DNA of 64,000 nucleotides from Hansfordia pulvinata (Eukaryota > Ascomycota > Sordariomycetes > Xylariales): assembly GCA_006538405.1 (NCBI GenBank), contig BJKQ01000005.1, positions 1,798,001-1,862,000 on the forward strand, given 5' to 3'. Positions 1 to 9,875 of this stretch are shown one piece after another. The stretch's first letter is position 1; each line of letters starts with the position of its first letter. The notes under the pieces are model-generated. The model was not told where the DNA came from, ran no database searches, and worked only from the letters and a program-made list of their open reading frames with translations. The translations under genes were made by a program, and so were the position numbers.

Positions 1-558
1 GTCGTGGCTGCAGGCGCGATTCTGCTGCAATGCAAGAACATGCTGAAGCGTGATGTGCGAGCACCTTGGCGAACTGAGGCAGGCCGGATTCTGGGCATTC
101 TGGAATCCCGCGATGACGCGACGCGTCAACTCAAGCAGGAAGCTGCCGTGGACGGAATCATGACGGTCCTCGAGTCTGGGCGATCCATGCCGGCGGCAAC
201 CAAGACGCATCTTCGGGCACTGGCAATCAAAGTCTTGGCGGCGGACGAGGAAGCGAAGCGAACCGATGCGGATCCCCGCGAGCCGGTGCTGGGGCTTTTG
301 CTCAAGCGCCTGCGGACACACATGCTGGCACGGCTACAAGCGGCGTCAGCTAGCGACAAGGTCAAGATGACGAGCACAGCAAGCGAGAAGCTTGCGAACT
401 TGGGCCTGCCCGAATTTGTTGACAAGATTGGGGAGATGGTGGATGAGATTGTACGAGTCGGGGCTGTTGATCGCGAAGCGCACGGGGTGTGGTGGGAGCA
501 GGTGGCTGCACGGGTCGATGCCCCGGCGGCCGCGAGCTCGTCGACGCAGCCATGTTGA
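1..558 (+). CDS. Sok1/TCP11-like protein, C-terminal part (5' end outside window)
   Basis: An open frame enters from the left edge and stops at 556-558, giving about 185 residues of a C-terminus. The stretch is helical and charged, with the block SEKLANLGLPEFVDKIGEM followed by VDEIVRVGAVDREAHGVWW. From memory this resembles the C-terminal helices of fungal T-complex 11 (TCP11) proteins, the family of yeast Sok1, linked to cAMP/PKA signalling. That assignment is recognition, not a search. The tail is Ala/Ser-rich. The first ATG-like codon in the window is not a real start, because the frame is open upstream. No intron is evident in the visible part. The frame is certain; the family is moderately likely. 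Confidence 0.6.
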   Translation, partial: VVAAGAILLQCKNMLKRDVRAPWRTEAGRILGILESRDDATRQLKQEAAVDGIMTVLESGRSMPAATKTHLRALAIKVLAADEEAKRTDADPREPVLGLLLKRLRTHMLARLQAASASDKVKMTSTASEKLANLGLPEFVDKIGEMVDEIVRVGAVDREAHGVWWEQVAARVDAPAAASSSTQPC

Positions 559-1430
559 ATCACGAGGAACAGTGAGGGAAGAGCGACGCGTGACGATATA
601 TTTCAGGTGGCGTTGCACGCTAGAAGGCTGTACTTGCTAGGGAGGGCGGGGGGGGGGAGTCTTTTGCATTACCAACGAGAGGGAGGGCTGTATGTTTCTT
701 GGGAGGTGTACATTCTTGTTATGGGCTGGGGCGTTGCGGGGGTTTTCATGATCACTTCTTCGGCAGCACACAAGGAATTGGGTATTAGGACAGCGGTGTG
801 GGAGCCATCTGTCGGAGCATATAACGGACGACATGAGTTGGGTTGGGGGCAATGCATCTAACACACAGGACGCACTGTGCACCTCACCGGGTGTGATCCG
901 AACACGATAATAATGAGCGTTTGGGCACATTTGCCGCTGTTGCAACAACTTGCCGTGGAATAAGCGCAGGTGTTGGAAATGGCTGCTCCATCAATCAATG
1001 ATTTGGAACTCCCCAGGTGCAATTGTACGGTTTACGACTGGAGTACTCGTATACAGGCCACGTGACATAGCCCAACCCGGGCAGGCAGCATCAGCAAACG
1101 GTGCTGCCTGACCTTAGCTGTACTCGTAGTGGGCGCGGGCACTTTACGCGTCGCGTCGAAGCGACCGCGACCAACCACTGCCCGCCGCCGTGTGTACTCG
1201 TATGCGTGTAGCAATGTACCTCATCGCACCACTCCGTCGGAATAGAGCCGTTGATGTCGATCTCGTCACCCAACACCAACATTGAAGTTCGAGAACTGTA
1301 TCGCCTGCTCCGGGACTCGCACATATAATGTCTGTGGCCTGACACACGGCTCGATCTGACACGAGGCCGGCATTCCAGAATTCCCACACCACCGAGTCAC
1401 TTGCTGTGCGGTGCACCCACTCTGCCCGAC
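559..1430. other. Intergenic region between TCP11-like gene and mre11
   Basis: This 872-base spacer has no credible gene. It should hold the 3' UTR of the left gene and the promoter of mre11. Three exact TACTCGTA words occur at 1044, 1121 and 1195, within 160 bases of each other. Confidence 0.6.
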
Positions 1431-3858
1431 ATGTCTGCGTCCCAAGCCAGCGGTGCGTGTTCTCGAGATCCACGGCGCACAGCCTCGTACAAGAGGAATA
1501 CATGCTGACTTGCACCCTGCTTTCGAATCGACAGAAGCGGACACCATCCGCATCCTCATTGCCACCGACAACCATGTCGGGTATGAGGAGAGCGACCCTA
1601 TCCGCACTGACGACAGTTGGAAGGCCTTCGATGAGATCATGTCTCTTGCCCGCACACAGGACGTGAGTTTACCGCTTTGCAGGCCACTGGGTCAACTCTT
1701 CGGCTCTACTGACCCCCGCGTCAGGTCGACATGGTACTGCTGGCTGGCGACCTATTTCATTACGACAAGCCGTCTCGCAAGTCAGTCTTCCAGGTGATGA
1801 GGTCACTGCGCAAGAACTGCCTTGGCATGAAGCCGTGTGAGCTTCAGTTCCTCAGTGATGCGGGCGAGGTCTTTGACGGCCGCTTTGGACACGTCAACTA
1901 CGAAGACCCGGACATCAACATCTCCATCCCCGTCTTCTCCATTCACGGCAACCACGACGAACCCAGCGGAGAGGGCAACTACTGCGCTCTAGACCTTCTC
2001 CAAGTCGCAGGTCTCGTCAACTACTTCGGCCGCGCCAGCGAGGTTGACAACATCCATGCCAAGCCCGTCCTGCTCCAGAAAGGGTCCACCAAGCTGGCCC
2101 TTTTTGGCCTCAGCAATGTTCGAGACGACCGCATGTTCCGCACATTCAGAGAGGGCAAGGTCAAGTGGTTCCGCCCCAACGCGCAGTCAGCCGACTGGTT
2201 CAACCTCATCGCCGTCCACCAGAACCACCACGCTCACACGGCTACCGGCTACCTGCCCGAAGAGTTCCTGCCTAACTGGCTGGACCTGGTTATCTGGGGT
2301 CACGAACATGAGTGCAAGATTGATCCCTCGCAGAACCCTGAAACCGGCTTCCACGTCATGCAGCCCGGCTCGTCCGTCGCTACGTCTCTTGTTCCTGGGG
2401 AGGCCGTTGCCAAGCACGTGGCCATCGTCAGCGTCAAGGGGAAAGATTTCGAGGTAGAAAAACACCGTCTCAAGTCCGTACGCCCCTTCATCACTAAGGA
2501 GATCGACCTCAAGGTGGACAAGAGATTCAAGGGTCTGGAGCAGAAGAAGGAGAATCGAACTGAGATCACCCGCCGTCTCATGGCCATTGTCGAAGAGATG
2601 ATTCAAGAGGCCAACGATGAGTGGGACTCCATTCAAGACGAAGACGTTGACCCCAGCGAGCGCCCGCTTCCCCTTGTCCGCCTCAAAGTCGAGTATACGG
2701 CACCCGAGGGCGGCCAATTTGACATTGAAAATCCACAGCGTTTCTCCGGACGTTTCCAGGACAAGGTCGCCAATACGAAAGATGTACTGTACTGCTACCG
2801 CAAGAAGAAACTGGCGAGTAAGTATCGCTGCCTTCCCTTAAGCATTGCTGGCTACACTAAGCTCACGCTTTGCAGAACGTGAGAAAGCCCAGGACCTGCC
2901 TGAAGAGGTGCTTGCCAAGCTGGAAGAAGCAGATATCGATGTCAACGCCCTGGTCGAGGAATTCCTGGCTGCGCAGTCTCTCAAGATCCTGCCTCAGGCC
3001 CCGTTCGGTGACGCGGTCACCGAGTTCGTGAATAAAAACGACAGACGAGCAATGGAAAATTTCATTTCCAACTCGCTGGAGGATCAGGTCAAACAGATGT
3101 TATCGTTGGAGGACAACGATGACCTGGACAGTGCAATGGAGCAGATCAAGAAGAAGCTCGAGCACGACTTTGCCGAGGGCAACCTCAAACAGTACAAGCG
3201 GCGGAACCTGAAGCCTAAGCCAGATATGTGGGATTCCGACATGGATGGCCACTGGGAGGACCAGCCTGAAGCGCTTATCGCGGATGAGTCGACCCCCGCT
3301 CCGGCGAAGAAGAAGGCCGCAGCCCCGGCCCGCGGCCGCGCTCGGAAGCCCGCAGATGACGAGCAGGAGGACATGGACATGGACATGGATGATGTGGTCG
3401 ATGACGACGAGGAAGAAGAAGCACCAGCACCCAAAACGCGAGGACGGCAGAAAGCGACAGCCCCCTCCAAGGCACCTGCAAAAGCACCTGCAAAAGCATC
3501 TGCAAAGGCACCTGCAAAGGCACCCGCCAAGACGGCACCCAAAAAGGCTGCAACGGCGGGCCGCGGTCGCAAGAAGCAAGTGTTTGAAGAGTCCGAGGAC
3601 GACGACGACGCGTTTATGGACGTGGAGGAAGACGAGAAGCCCCCGCCGCCGCCGAAGCGAGCTGCGGCAACGAGGAACGCGACACAAACCAGAGCCCAGC
3701 CCTCCAGAGCTTCTGCAGCACCCGCGTCCAAGACTCGCCAAACGAAAATCAGTTTCTCGTCGCAGAAGGCCACCCAGCAAGACCCCCTAGAAATCAGCGA
3801 CGATGAAATCTCGGACCCGTTTGAGGAGGTTCAGGCCCCGCGGCCTCGAAGGAGGTGA
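1431..3858 (+). CDS. mre11: Mre11 double-strand-break repair nuclease
   Basis: Mre11 is the Mn-dependent nuclease of the Mre11-Rad50-Nbs1/Xrs2 complex, which senses and resects DNA double-strand breaks in the nucleus. My model is join(1431..1452, 1535..1662, 1725..2817, 2876..3858), 741 residues; the phases close exactly. The first coding exon is only 22 nt (M-S-A-S-Q-A-S) and is supported by a GTGCGT donor and by the short N-termini of other fungal Mre11 proteins. Phosphodiesterase motifs are all visible: DNHVGYEE (D19, H21), AGDLFHYDKPSR, HGNHDEPSGEG, VHQNHHAH and WGHEHE. The Mre11 DNA-binding domain follows. The tail from about residue 490 is acidic and basic low complexity with K-A-P-A repeats and RGR motifs, ending in EISDDEIS and a basic terminus, as in Neurospora Mre11. 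No key residue is missing. Confidence 0.96.
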
Positions 3859-4826
3859 ATCTCGATGGGAACGGAAATAGGTACACAGCTAGCTCAGGGC
3901 TCCCCAGCCGCAATGGACTTGTCAGTCGGTATCGCGACTTCTTCATCAATTCTCTGACAGTGTCGAGGATCCAAGACCTCGCGTCAGCTGATAACACGCG
4001 TCTCTCGTCGGACCTCGGTTATCGGAGCTTCAGTGTTCCGATCAATCGCACTGCAGATGGACCTCCAGCACCATGCGAGCTAATATCCATGCATCAGGGG
4101 CTATATATACCCATTTCTTCATCATTACAAGGCGCACAAGCAGGCGATTACTAACCCTAGGCAAGAATGGTCTCGGCCGCCTTTCTTCAGATTGCGACAA
4201 AGCTCCCGAAGTTCTAGTGAGATCGAGAAGGAAACATCGATCCCGATCCCTACGCAGCTAATGAATATGGTGAATGTGAGTAACCTGACTTCCCGGGCGG
4301 ACCTGGCAGCATAAGTCTCCTGCCGGTAAGCGGTTGCTCCGCCTGAGGTTGTTGGATACAAATTACAAATTTCAAGGGTTGGTACACGTAGGTGCTTAAA
4401 TGTGGCAAGGCCATTCATATCTCGCGCTCCGCCGTCCCTCTTCACCGCTGGGTTATGCAGAGTCGGGGCCCGGGACGTCCGACATGTGCTCTACGTCGGC
4501 AATGCTTGCATGGATTCCCGAGCCGCATATGACCTTTCGTGCAGCACCTGCATAGTGCGCAAGCTCCAGGTGAGAAAACAACGCGAGCTCAGCCGGGTTG
4601 CTGAGAGAGACGGCGAAAATGCAGAGCTATCCGCTTCAATTCATGACAGAGAGCAAGGGCGCTTCTAGTTGTTTCATCATCTTCATCTTCAAATACCATC
4701 ATCAAACACGACTGAGAAGAATAAAACCTTCCCCAGCCCTGTCTGATGCCCATATTTGACTTTTCATGTCCAGATCCATATCAAAGGCTAGGTGAGTATA
4801 CTAACTTGATGCATTTCAGACACACC
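3859..4826. other. Intergenic region upstream of the LicD-family gene
   Basis: No gene is supported in this 968-base spacer. It contains a TATATATA-type stretch near 4100, too far from the next ATG to be called its TATA box. A CT/CAT-rich leader lies at 4670-4740. A miniature intron-like string, GTGAGT...CTAAC...CAG, spans 4792-4819, just before the likely start codon. Confidence 0.5.
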
Positions 4827-6122
4827 ATGGCGGTACTGGCCGCGTTTCTTAACGCCATGCCGCCAGGCGCCGCCGCCGCCGCTGCCGCAGCAGCAGCAGC
4901 AGCACCTCCCCCTACCGAGGAGAGCAAGAGACTACCGCCAGCGAGGCCTGCCGCGGCAGTCATCCCTCACCTACCAGACACCAAGTACTTCCATGAGCCG
5001 GGGGGCGATATGGACCTGGGCCACTATGACAAGCGGTACTTCCAGGGCAAAGTGACGTACGAGGAGAGGGGTCCGGCGCTGAGGCACCTGATCCGCAGCT
5101 ACCTGGCGACGCTGAGGAGCTTGGGCGTCGAGACGTGGCTGGCCCACGGGTCGCTGCTGGGCTGGTGGTGGAACGGGCGCATCATGCCCTGGGACTACGA
5201 TCTCGACGTCCAGGTGACGGTGGCCTCGCTGGCGTACCTGGGTGCCTCATACAACCGGACTCTGTTCTCGTACAAGTACACGGTACCGACGGAGGTTGGG
5301 GGGTATGAAGATGATGAAGATGATGATGGGGACGACGACGAAGATCACAAGGGCGATGATTGCAATGAGGATGGGAGCAGCAATGGCAAGTCCTTGCAGG
5401 CGGGCAAGGACCAGGCGTGCACAAAGCCGCGGAGGAAGAAGAAGAGGACGCAACAGCAGCATGGACAACAACCGAGCCAAGAAAAGCAGCAACACCACCC
5501 CCGGGCCGCACACCATCGACGCACGTCAAGAAGTACCTGCTGGACGTGAACCCGCACTACGGGGCGCGGACGCGGGGCAACGGGCAGAACATCATCGACG
5601 CGCGGTGGATCGACGTGTCGACGGGCCTGTTCATCGACATCACGGGCCTGGCGGAGAGGGAGCCCGGCAAGAACCCGGGGGTGTGGAGCTGCAAGAACAA
5701 GCACGAGTACCGCCGGGCGGACCTGTACCCGATGCGGCGCACCGAGTTCGAGGGGGTCGAGGCCACGGTGCCGCACGCGTTCGACCGCATCCTGACCGAG
5801 GAGTACGGGGCCAAGAGCCTGACTACCACGAGGTGGGCTGGGTGGGTTTCCCTGTCTCGCCGTCTCCTCTTCCTTTTCTTCCGTCGATGCTTCTCCTCTT
5901 TCATCTCGCCCTGACCAGCGTCTGCGCGTGAAAAAAGACTGTGGCAGAGTGTGGAACTGACGAGAGCGCGGTGTTAGACATCAGTGGGACGCGGGGCGCA
6001 GGGAGTGGGTGAAGTCGTCCGAGGAGCCGGCCAAGGAGCCAGCCAAGGAGGCGGTCAAGAAGGTCGTGGTCGTGGTGCAGGTGCCCGCGACAGACAACGC
6101 GGACGACAAAGCCAAGAAGTGA
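4827..6122 (+). CDS. LicD-family phosphotransferase (Mnn4-like), frame break in low-complexity insert
   Basis: LicD-type proteins transfer phosphodiester-linked groups to glycans; fungal members resemble Mnn4, which acts in Golgi mannosylphosphorylation. The signature is clear: WLAHGSLLGWWWNGRIMPWD, then YDLDVQV, and later NIIDARWIDVSTGLFIDITG. The ATG at 4827 has a good context (CACCATGG) and opens a short hydrophobic segment plus poly-Ala; in-frame ATGs at 4746 and 4809 are alternatives. A second exon boundary is clear: donor AG|GTGGGC at 5833, acceptor TTAG at 5977, then H-Q-W-D-A-G and a Lys/Val-rich tail stopping at 6120-6122. Between about 5283 and 5530 the frame changes inside an Asp/Glu- and Gln/Lys-rich stretch that most family members lack. 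This is either an unrecognised intron (for example 5283-5530) or one missing base. The family is sure; the middle of the model is not. Confidence 0.85.
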
Positions 6123-6618
6123 GCAGTGGCAAGGCGCTCCCGATTACGACACTGACAGTGCCAATTTGGGCGCGACGAACACGACGATTTCGAACATTCG
6201 ATCATTGAACTGGAATAGGCGGGGCATACAGCCGACAGCGTTAATTTATCAAAGTCAAAGGAAGGATGGGAATAAGATTGAAGATTGGAAAGATTTGGAG
6301 CACGGCTTGCCCACGAGTATTACATTTATGGCCTTTCCGCGAAATCATGGGCGGTTTCTACTCTATGAGTAGTCTGGGAGCACAGCCGACGACAAAGAAA
6401 GACGAGCTAGGAAACCCACAACTCCCATGGCAATGCAATGCAAAGAGAAAACCCAGAATGCGATCTGCCCGCTCGACGGCAAGACGCTCGAAACATGATC
6501 TGACTGCAGCTTGGCCCCTTTCGCTGACACGTCGCTCACAGGACAAATGGCGAGAATAAAGAGAAGCCAGACGTGGACGATACCGAGCTTCGTCCGAGGA
6601 TGCACCGTCAGAGGTATA
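6123..6618. other. Spacer between convergent genes
   Basis: This 496-base spacer separates the 3' ends of the LicD-family and WLM genes. It is less GC-rich than the flanking exons and has no credible ORF. Presumably it holds both 3' UTRs. Confidence 0.5.
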
Positions 6619-7285
6619 TCACGTCGCAGACGAGCCATCCGGGCCCGAGCCGGGCCCGGGACCCGGGTCGCGCGCGGGGTTCGTCTTCTTCACGCGCTCC
6701 TCGGCCGCCTTGGCCATCACCTCGCGCCTGCTGAGCCCGGCAGCCGCGCCGCCGACGCCGCCTCCGCGACCGCCGAGCACAAACTCGCCGCCCGTCCACC
6801 CGCCGTGGTCGAACCCTTCGTCGGCGACACCCTCGCCCAGGGGCTCGTAGTAGTCGGCGGCGTCGCCGCCGACGGCGCGGCCGCCGGACCTCCAGTCGCC
6901 GCGGTCGACCTCGCGCTCGATGGCGTGGCACAGGTCCCAGAACTGGCGGTCGTGGGGTCCGCGGACGTTGTGCGCCAGCTCGTGGCAGAGGGTCCGGCGG
7001 ATGGTGCGGTAGTCGCGCCAGCCGTCGTAGGCGTCGGTGCGCAGGCGGAGCTCGATGACCTGGCCCATGTTGCGGTTGAGCCCGAGGATGCGCGAGACCC
7101 CCTCGTGCGAGGCGGACGTGTTGGCCAGGGGGTCCATCTCGGTCAGCAGGCCGACGGTGAAGCGGTGGGCGCGCATGGCGGCGCGGATGCCCGGGTCGTC
7201 GCGCAGGCGCTCGAGGAAGGCGTGTGAGCGCTCGGGCTGGGGCAGGTGGGGCAGGGCGCGCAGGGCGCCGAAGGTGTACGCCGCG

Positions 7286-7316
<31 letters not shown>

Positions 7317-7791
7317 GGGCGATCGACGACGAGGAGGGTGGTTTGCCGTTCTTCTGGAGAAGGCGGGCCTGCTCGCGGCGGGCCGAGGCCAGGTGGGCTT
7401 CGCGCGCGGCGGCGGCGTCCCGGGCCGAGGAGAGCGACGCCAGCTCGCCGGCAGTGGTGCCCATGAGGGTCAGGCGCTTGCCGGGCAGGGAGAGGGGCCC
7501 CGGGGCGGCGAGGGGCTGGGCGCGGCGGGCGGCGTCGTAGGGGCCGCGCAGCAGGCCGACGCGGGGGACCAGCAGCTTCTGGTTGGGCTCGGGGATGGAA
7601 AGGCGGGCGGCGATGGCGGCGGCCAAGTCGGCCAGGGTGGCGGCCGCAGGCAGGTCGAGGGTGTGCGCCTGGCCGTGGTGGGTGAGGGTTATGGCGATTG
7701 TCGGCGCCGCGGGGTCGGCGGGGGAGGTATCATCGTGGGCGTCAGAGGCAGCGGCCGGCTGCTGGGCGTCTGGCTCGTCCACTGCGGCCAT
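6619..7791 (-). CDS. Ubiquitin-like domain / WLM metalloprotease protein
   Basis: A single exon encodes 390 residues from the ATG at 7791; the frame extends further upstream but the M-A-A-V-D start fits the family. The N-terminus is an acidic Ala-rich leader, then a ubiquitin-like fold at about residues 30-110 (TIAITLTHHGQAHTLDLP to LSLPGKRLTLMG). A charged linker with poly-Ser and poly-Gly encoded by GGC repeats follows. The WLM (Wss1p-like) domain comes next, with NMGQVIELRLRTD and the zinc site HELAHNVRGPHDRQFW near residue 270. This matches the ubiquitin/metalloprotease fusions of ascomycetes, related to Wss1/SPRTN proteases that act on ubiquitin/SUMO-linked DNA-protein crosslinks. The Gly/Pro-rich tail has no clear VCP- or SUMO-binding motif. 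No intron is seen. Both HExxH histidines and the downstream His are present, so it should be active. Confidence 0.9.
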
Positions 7792-8958
7792 GGCTGGCAG
7801 TGTATCGTATCGTCGACGCGCAGTGCTACGGGGGTTTGGGGGGTCGGTGGTGCCGCTCAAGACGGATGATGTATGGGCGGGATCGGATCTATACGTGGAC
7901 GTCAGGTTGTCGAGGGGCAAATTCACGGTGAACCGGACAGACTCGAGAAGTACTGGTATTGATAGGTAGCAATGAAGTCGACTGTGGGAGGTTTTGGAGT
8001 CATGTGTGTCATCGAGTCGAAGATTCCAGATCAGAGCGTTGGCCCGCGCCGGCGCGACCCAGCAATGCCGAGGCCGACGTACGGATACTCGTCAGTTCAG
8101 GCCGGGCGGCAACGGCGGGCGGGATGGTTTGTAATAAGACGGCTACGTCAGCCAGGCTGCCTTGGGTGCTTTGGTTCCATGGCGTGGTTGGGTCCCGGGG
8201 CGAGTACGAACTTGGCAAACGGTTTCTCGTACTATGACATGACCGCCTTGCAAATGGCAGATTGATGCTAATCCGGATCAGGACAGAACTCATTCTTTGT
8301 TTAGTCCATCGTGCAGGTCCTCGTACGCGTACGGAGCACCTCGCGTAGCTATTATTAGCTGGATGACTGTGGCAGTACGGCGTTGAATGCGTGCGACACT
8401 GAACCTTCGTCCAGTGCTTATAGTCAAACGTCGCTCACCGTGATGGAATGCTTAGGTGAACCTTGGCGCAAAGTCACCTGGGCTCTGGCATTCTGAGCTA
8501 TCATAAGTTAGACCCAGTCCTTCTTGATGGACCCCCTGCAGGGAGGATCCAATCACAGGTCGATCGCGTTTGTACTGTGTTTGAATATCTACGACACTGT
8601 ACAGAGAATGCGATGGCGCACGACTCGCACAGTTAGAGCCGGCCCTCTTAAGCACCGTGTCTCAAAGTCTGCCCTGTCGTGCCTGTGCCCGTACCAGTGC
8701 CGTGCACTCCGCGCACATGTGTACACGTACTCGTCGCCCCCATTCAAAGGTCTATCTGTTATCTCGAAAGTGCCAACTTGCTAAACCTCACTTCCACCGT
8801 CGCTCTTTATTGCGCCACGACCAGTTCTCCCACATCGTCCTTTTCCACACGCCCTTCGCGCCCGGCGCTGTCCCATTGTCTGCTGGCCTCCGAGTCGTGC
8901 TCTCCTCGTTCTTGTCAGGAATCAAGAGTTCTGGAGCTCAGCTCCGCCCGCGCCCATC
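7792..8958. other. Divergent promoter region, WLM gene and ERD2
   Basis: The 1.17 kb between two divergent starts has no supported gene. The last 200 bases before ERD2 are pyrimidine-rich (CTTCCACC, CGTCCTTTTCC), a common fungal core-promoter and 5' UTR pattern. No TATA box was identified. Confidence 0.5.
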
Positions 8959-9875
8959 ATGTCGTTGAACCTGTTCCGCGTCGTTGGTATGCTCTCCCCT
9001 CCTCGACCTTGCCAATGCCGCGGCCGATATTTCGTCTGCTAACCTCGCCGGCGCCCTCTAGCGGACTTCTCCCATCTGGGATCCATCTTCATCCTGCTCC
9101 ACAAGATGACGGAGCTGAATGTACCGACTCCCGTTGCTCATACCCACCACAGCTCACCTAGCTGACTTGCTCGCGCCTAGGGCTGCTCCGGCATCTCATT
9201 CAAATCACAAGCTCTCTACTTGATGGTCTATGTCACCCGCTACCTTGGTAAGCTCAATGGCCCCGCCTTGTGAATGCGCCGCTGCCCACGGCGACTCGGC
9301 TGCTCGAACGCCACGGCTTGTACCTCGTTCAATCTTGGGCGCCCCTCCGCCACGCGCAGCGCAGCTACTGACACGACCCAGATCTGTTCAGCACTCGCAG
9401 CGTCTACAACGTCATCTTCAAGATCGCCTTCATCTCCGCCCAGTCCTACATCGTCTACCTCATGACCACCAAGTACAAGCCCACCCACGACCCCAACCTC
9501 GACACCTTCCGCGTCCAATACCTCCTGGGCGGCGCCGCCGTGCTCGCCATCATATTCCCCTACGAGTATTCTCTCTGGGAGATCATCTGGGCCTTTTCCA
9601 TCTGGCTTGAGTCAGTCGCGATCCTGCCCCAGCTCTTCATGCTCCAGCGGACCGGCGAAGCCGAGACTATCACGACGCACTACCTCTTCGCCCTCGGCAT
9701 CTACCGCGGCCTCTACATCCCCAACTGGATCTACCGCTACTTTACCGAGCCCAACCACCAGGTCGACTGGATTGCAATCGTCGCCGGCATTGTCCAGACC
9801 ATTCTGTACAGCGACTTCTTCTGGATCTACTACAACAAGATTCTCAAGGGCAAGAAGTTCAAGCTCCCCGTCTAA
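8959..9875 (+). CDS. erd2: ER lumen protein-retaining (KDEL/HDEL) receptor
   Basis: ERD2 binds HDEL/KDEL tails in the Golgi and returns ER residents via COPI vesicles. The model join(8959..8986, 9062..9120, 9181..9247, 9382..9875) gives 215 residues, the usual length, with phases closing exactly. It starts MSLNLFRVVADFSHLGSIF and continues LLHKMTELNGCSGISFKSQ, both family hallmarks. Further blocks are ALYLMVYVTRYLDLF, PYEYSLWEIIWAFSIWLESV, AILPQLFMLQRTGEAETITT and YRGLYIPNWIYRYFTE. Seven membrane segments can be assigned. The short basic cytosolic tail ends in KILKGKKFKLPV. The last intron of 134 nt is the longest. The only coding copy of TACGAGTA noticed in the window lies here (9561, Tyr-Glu-Tyr). 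Nothing is missing. Confidence 0.96.
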
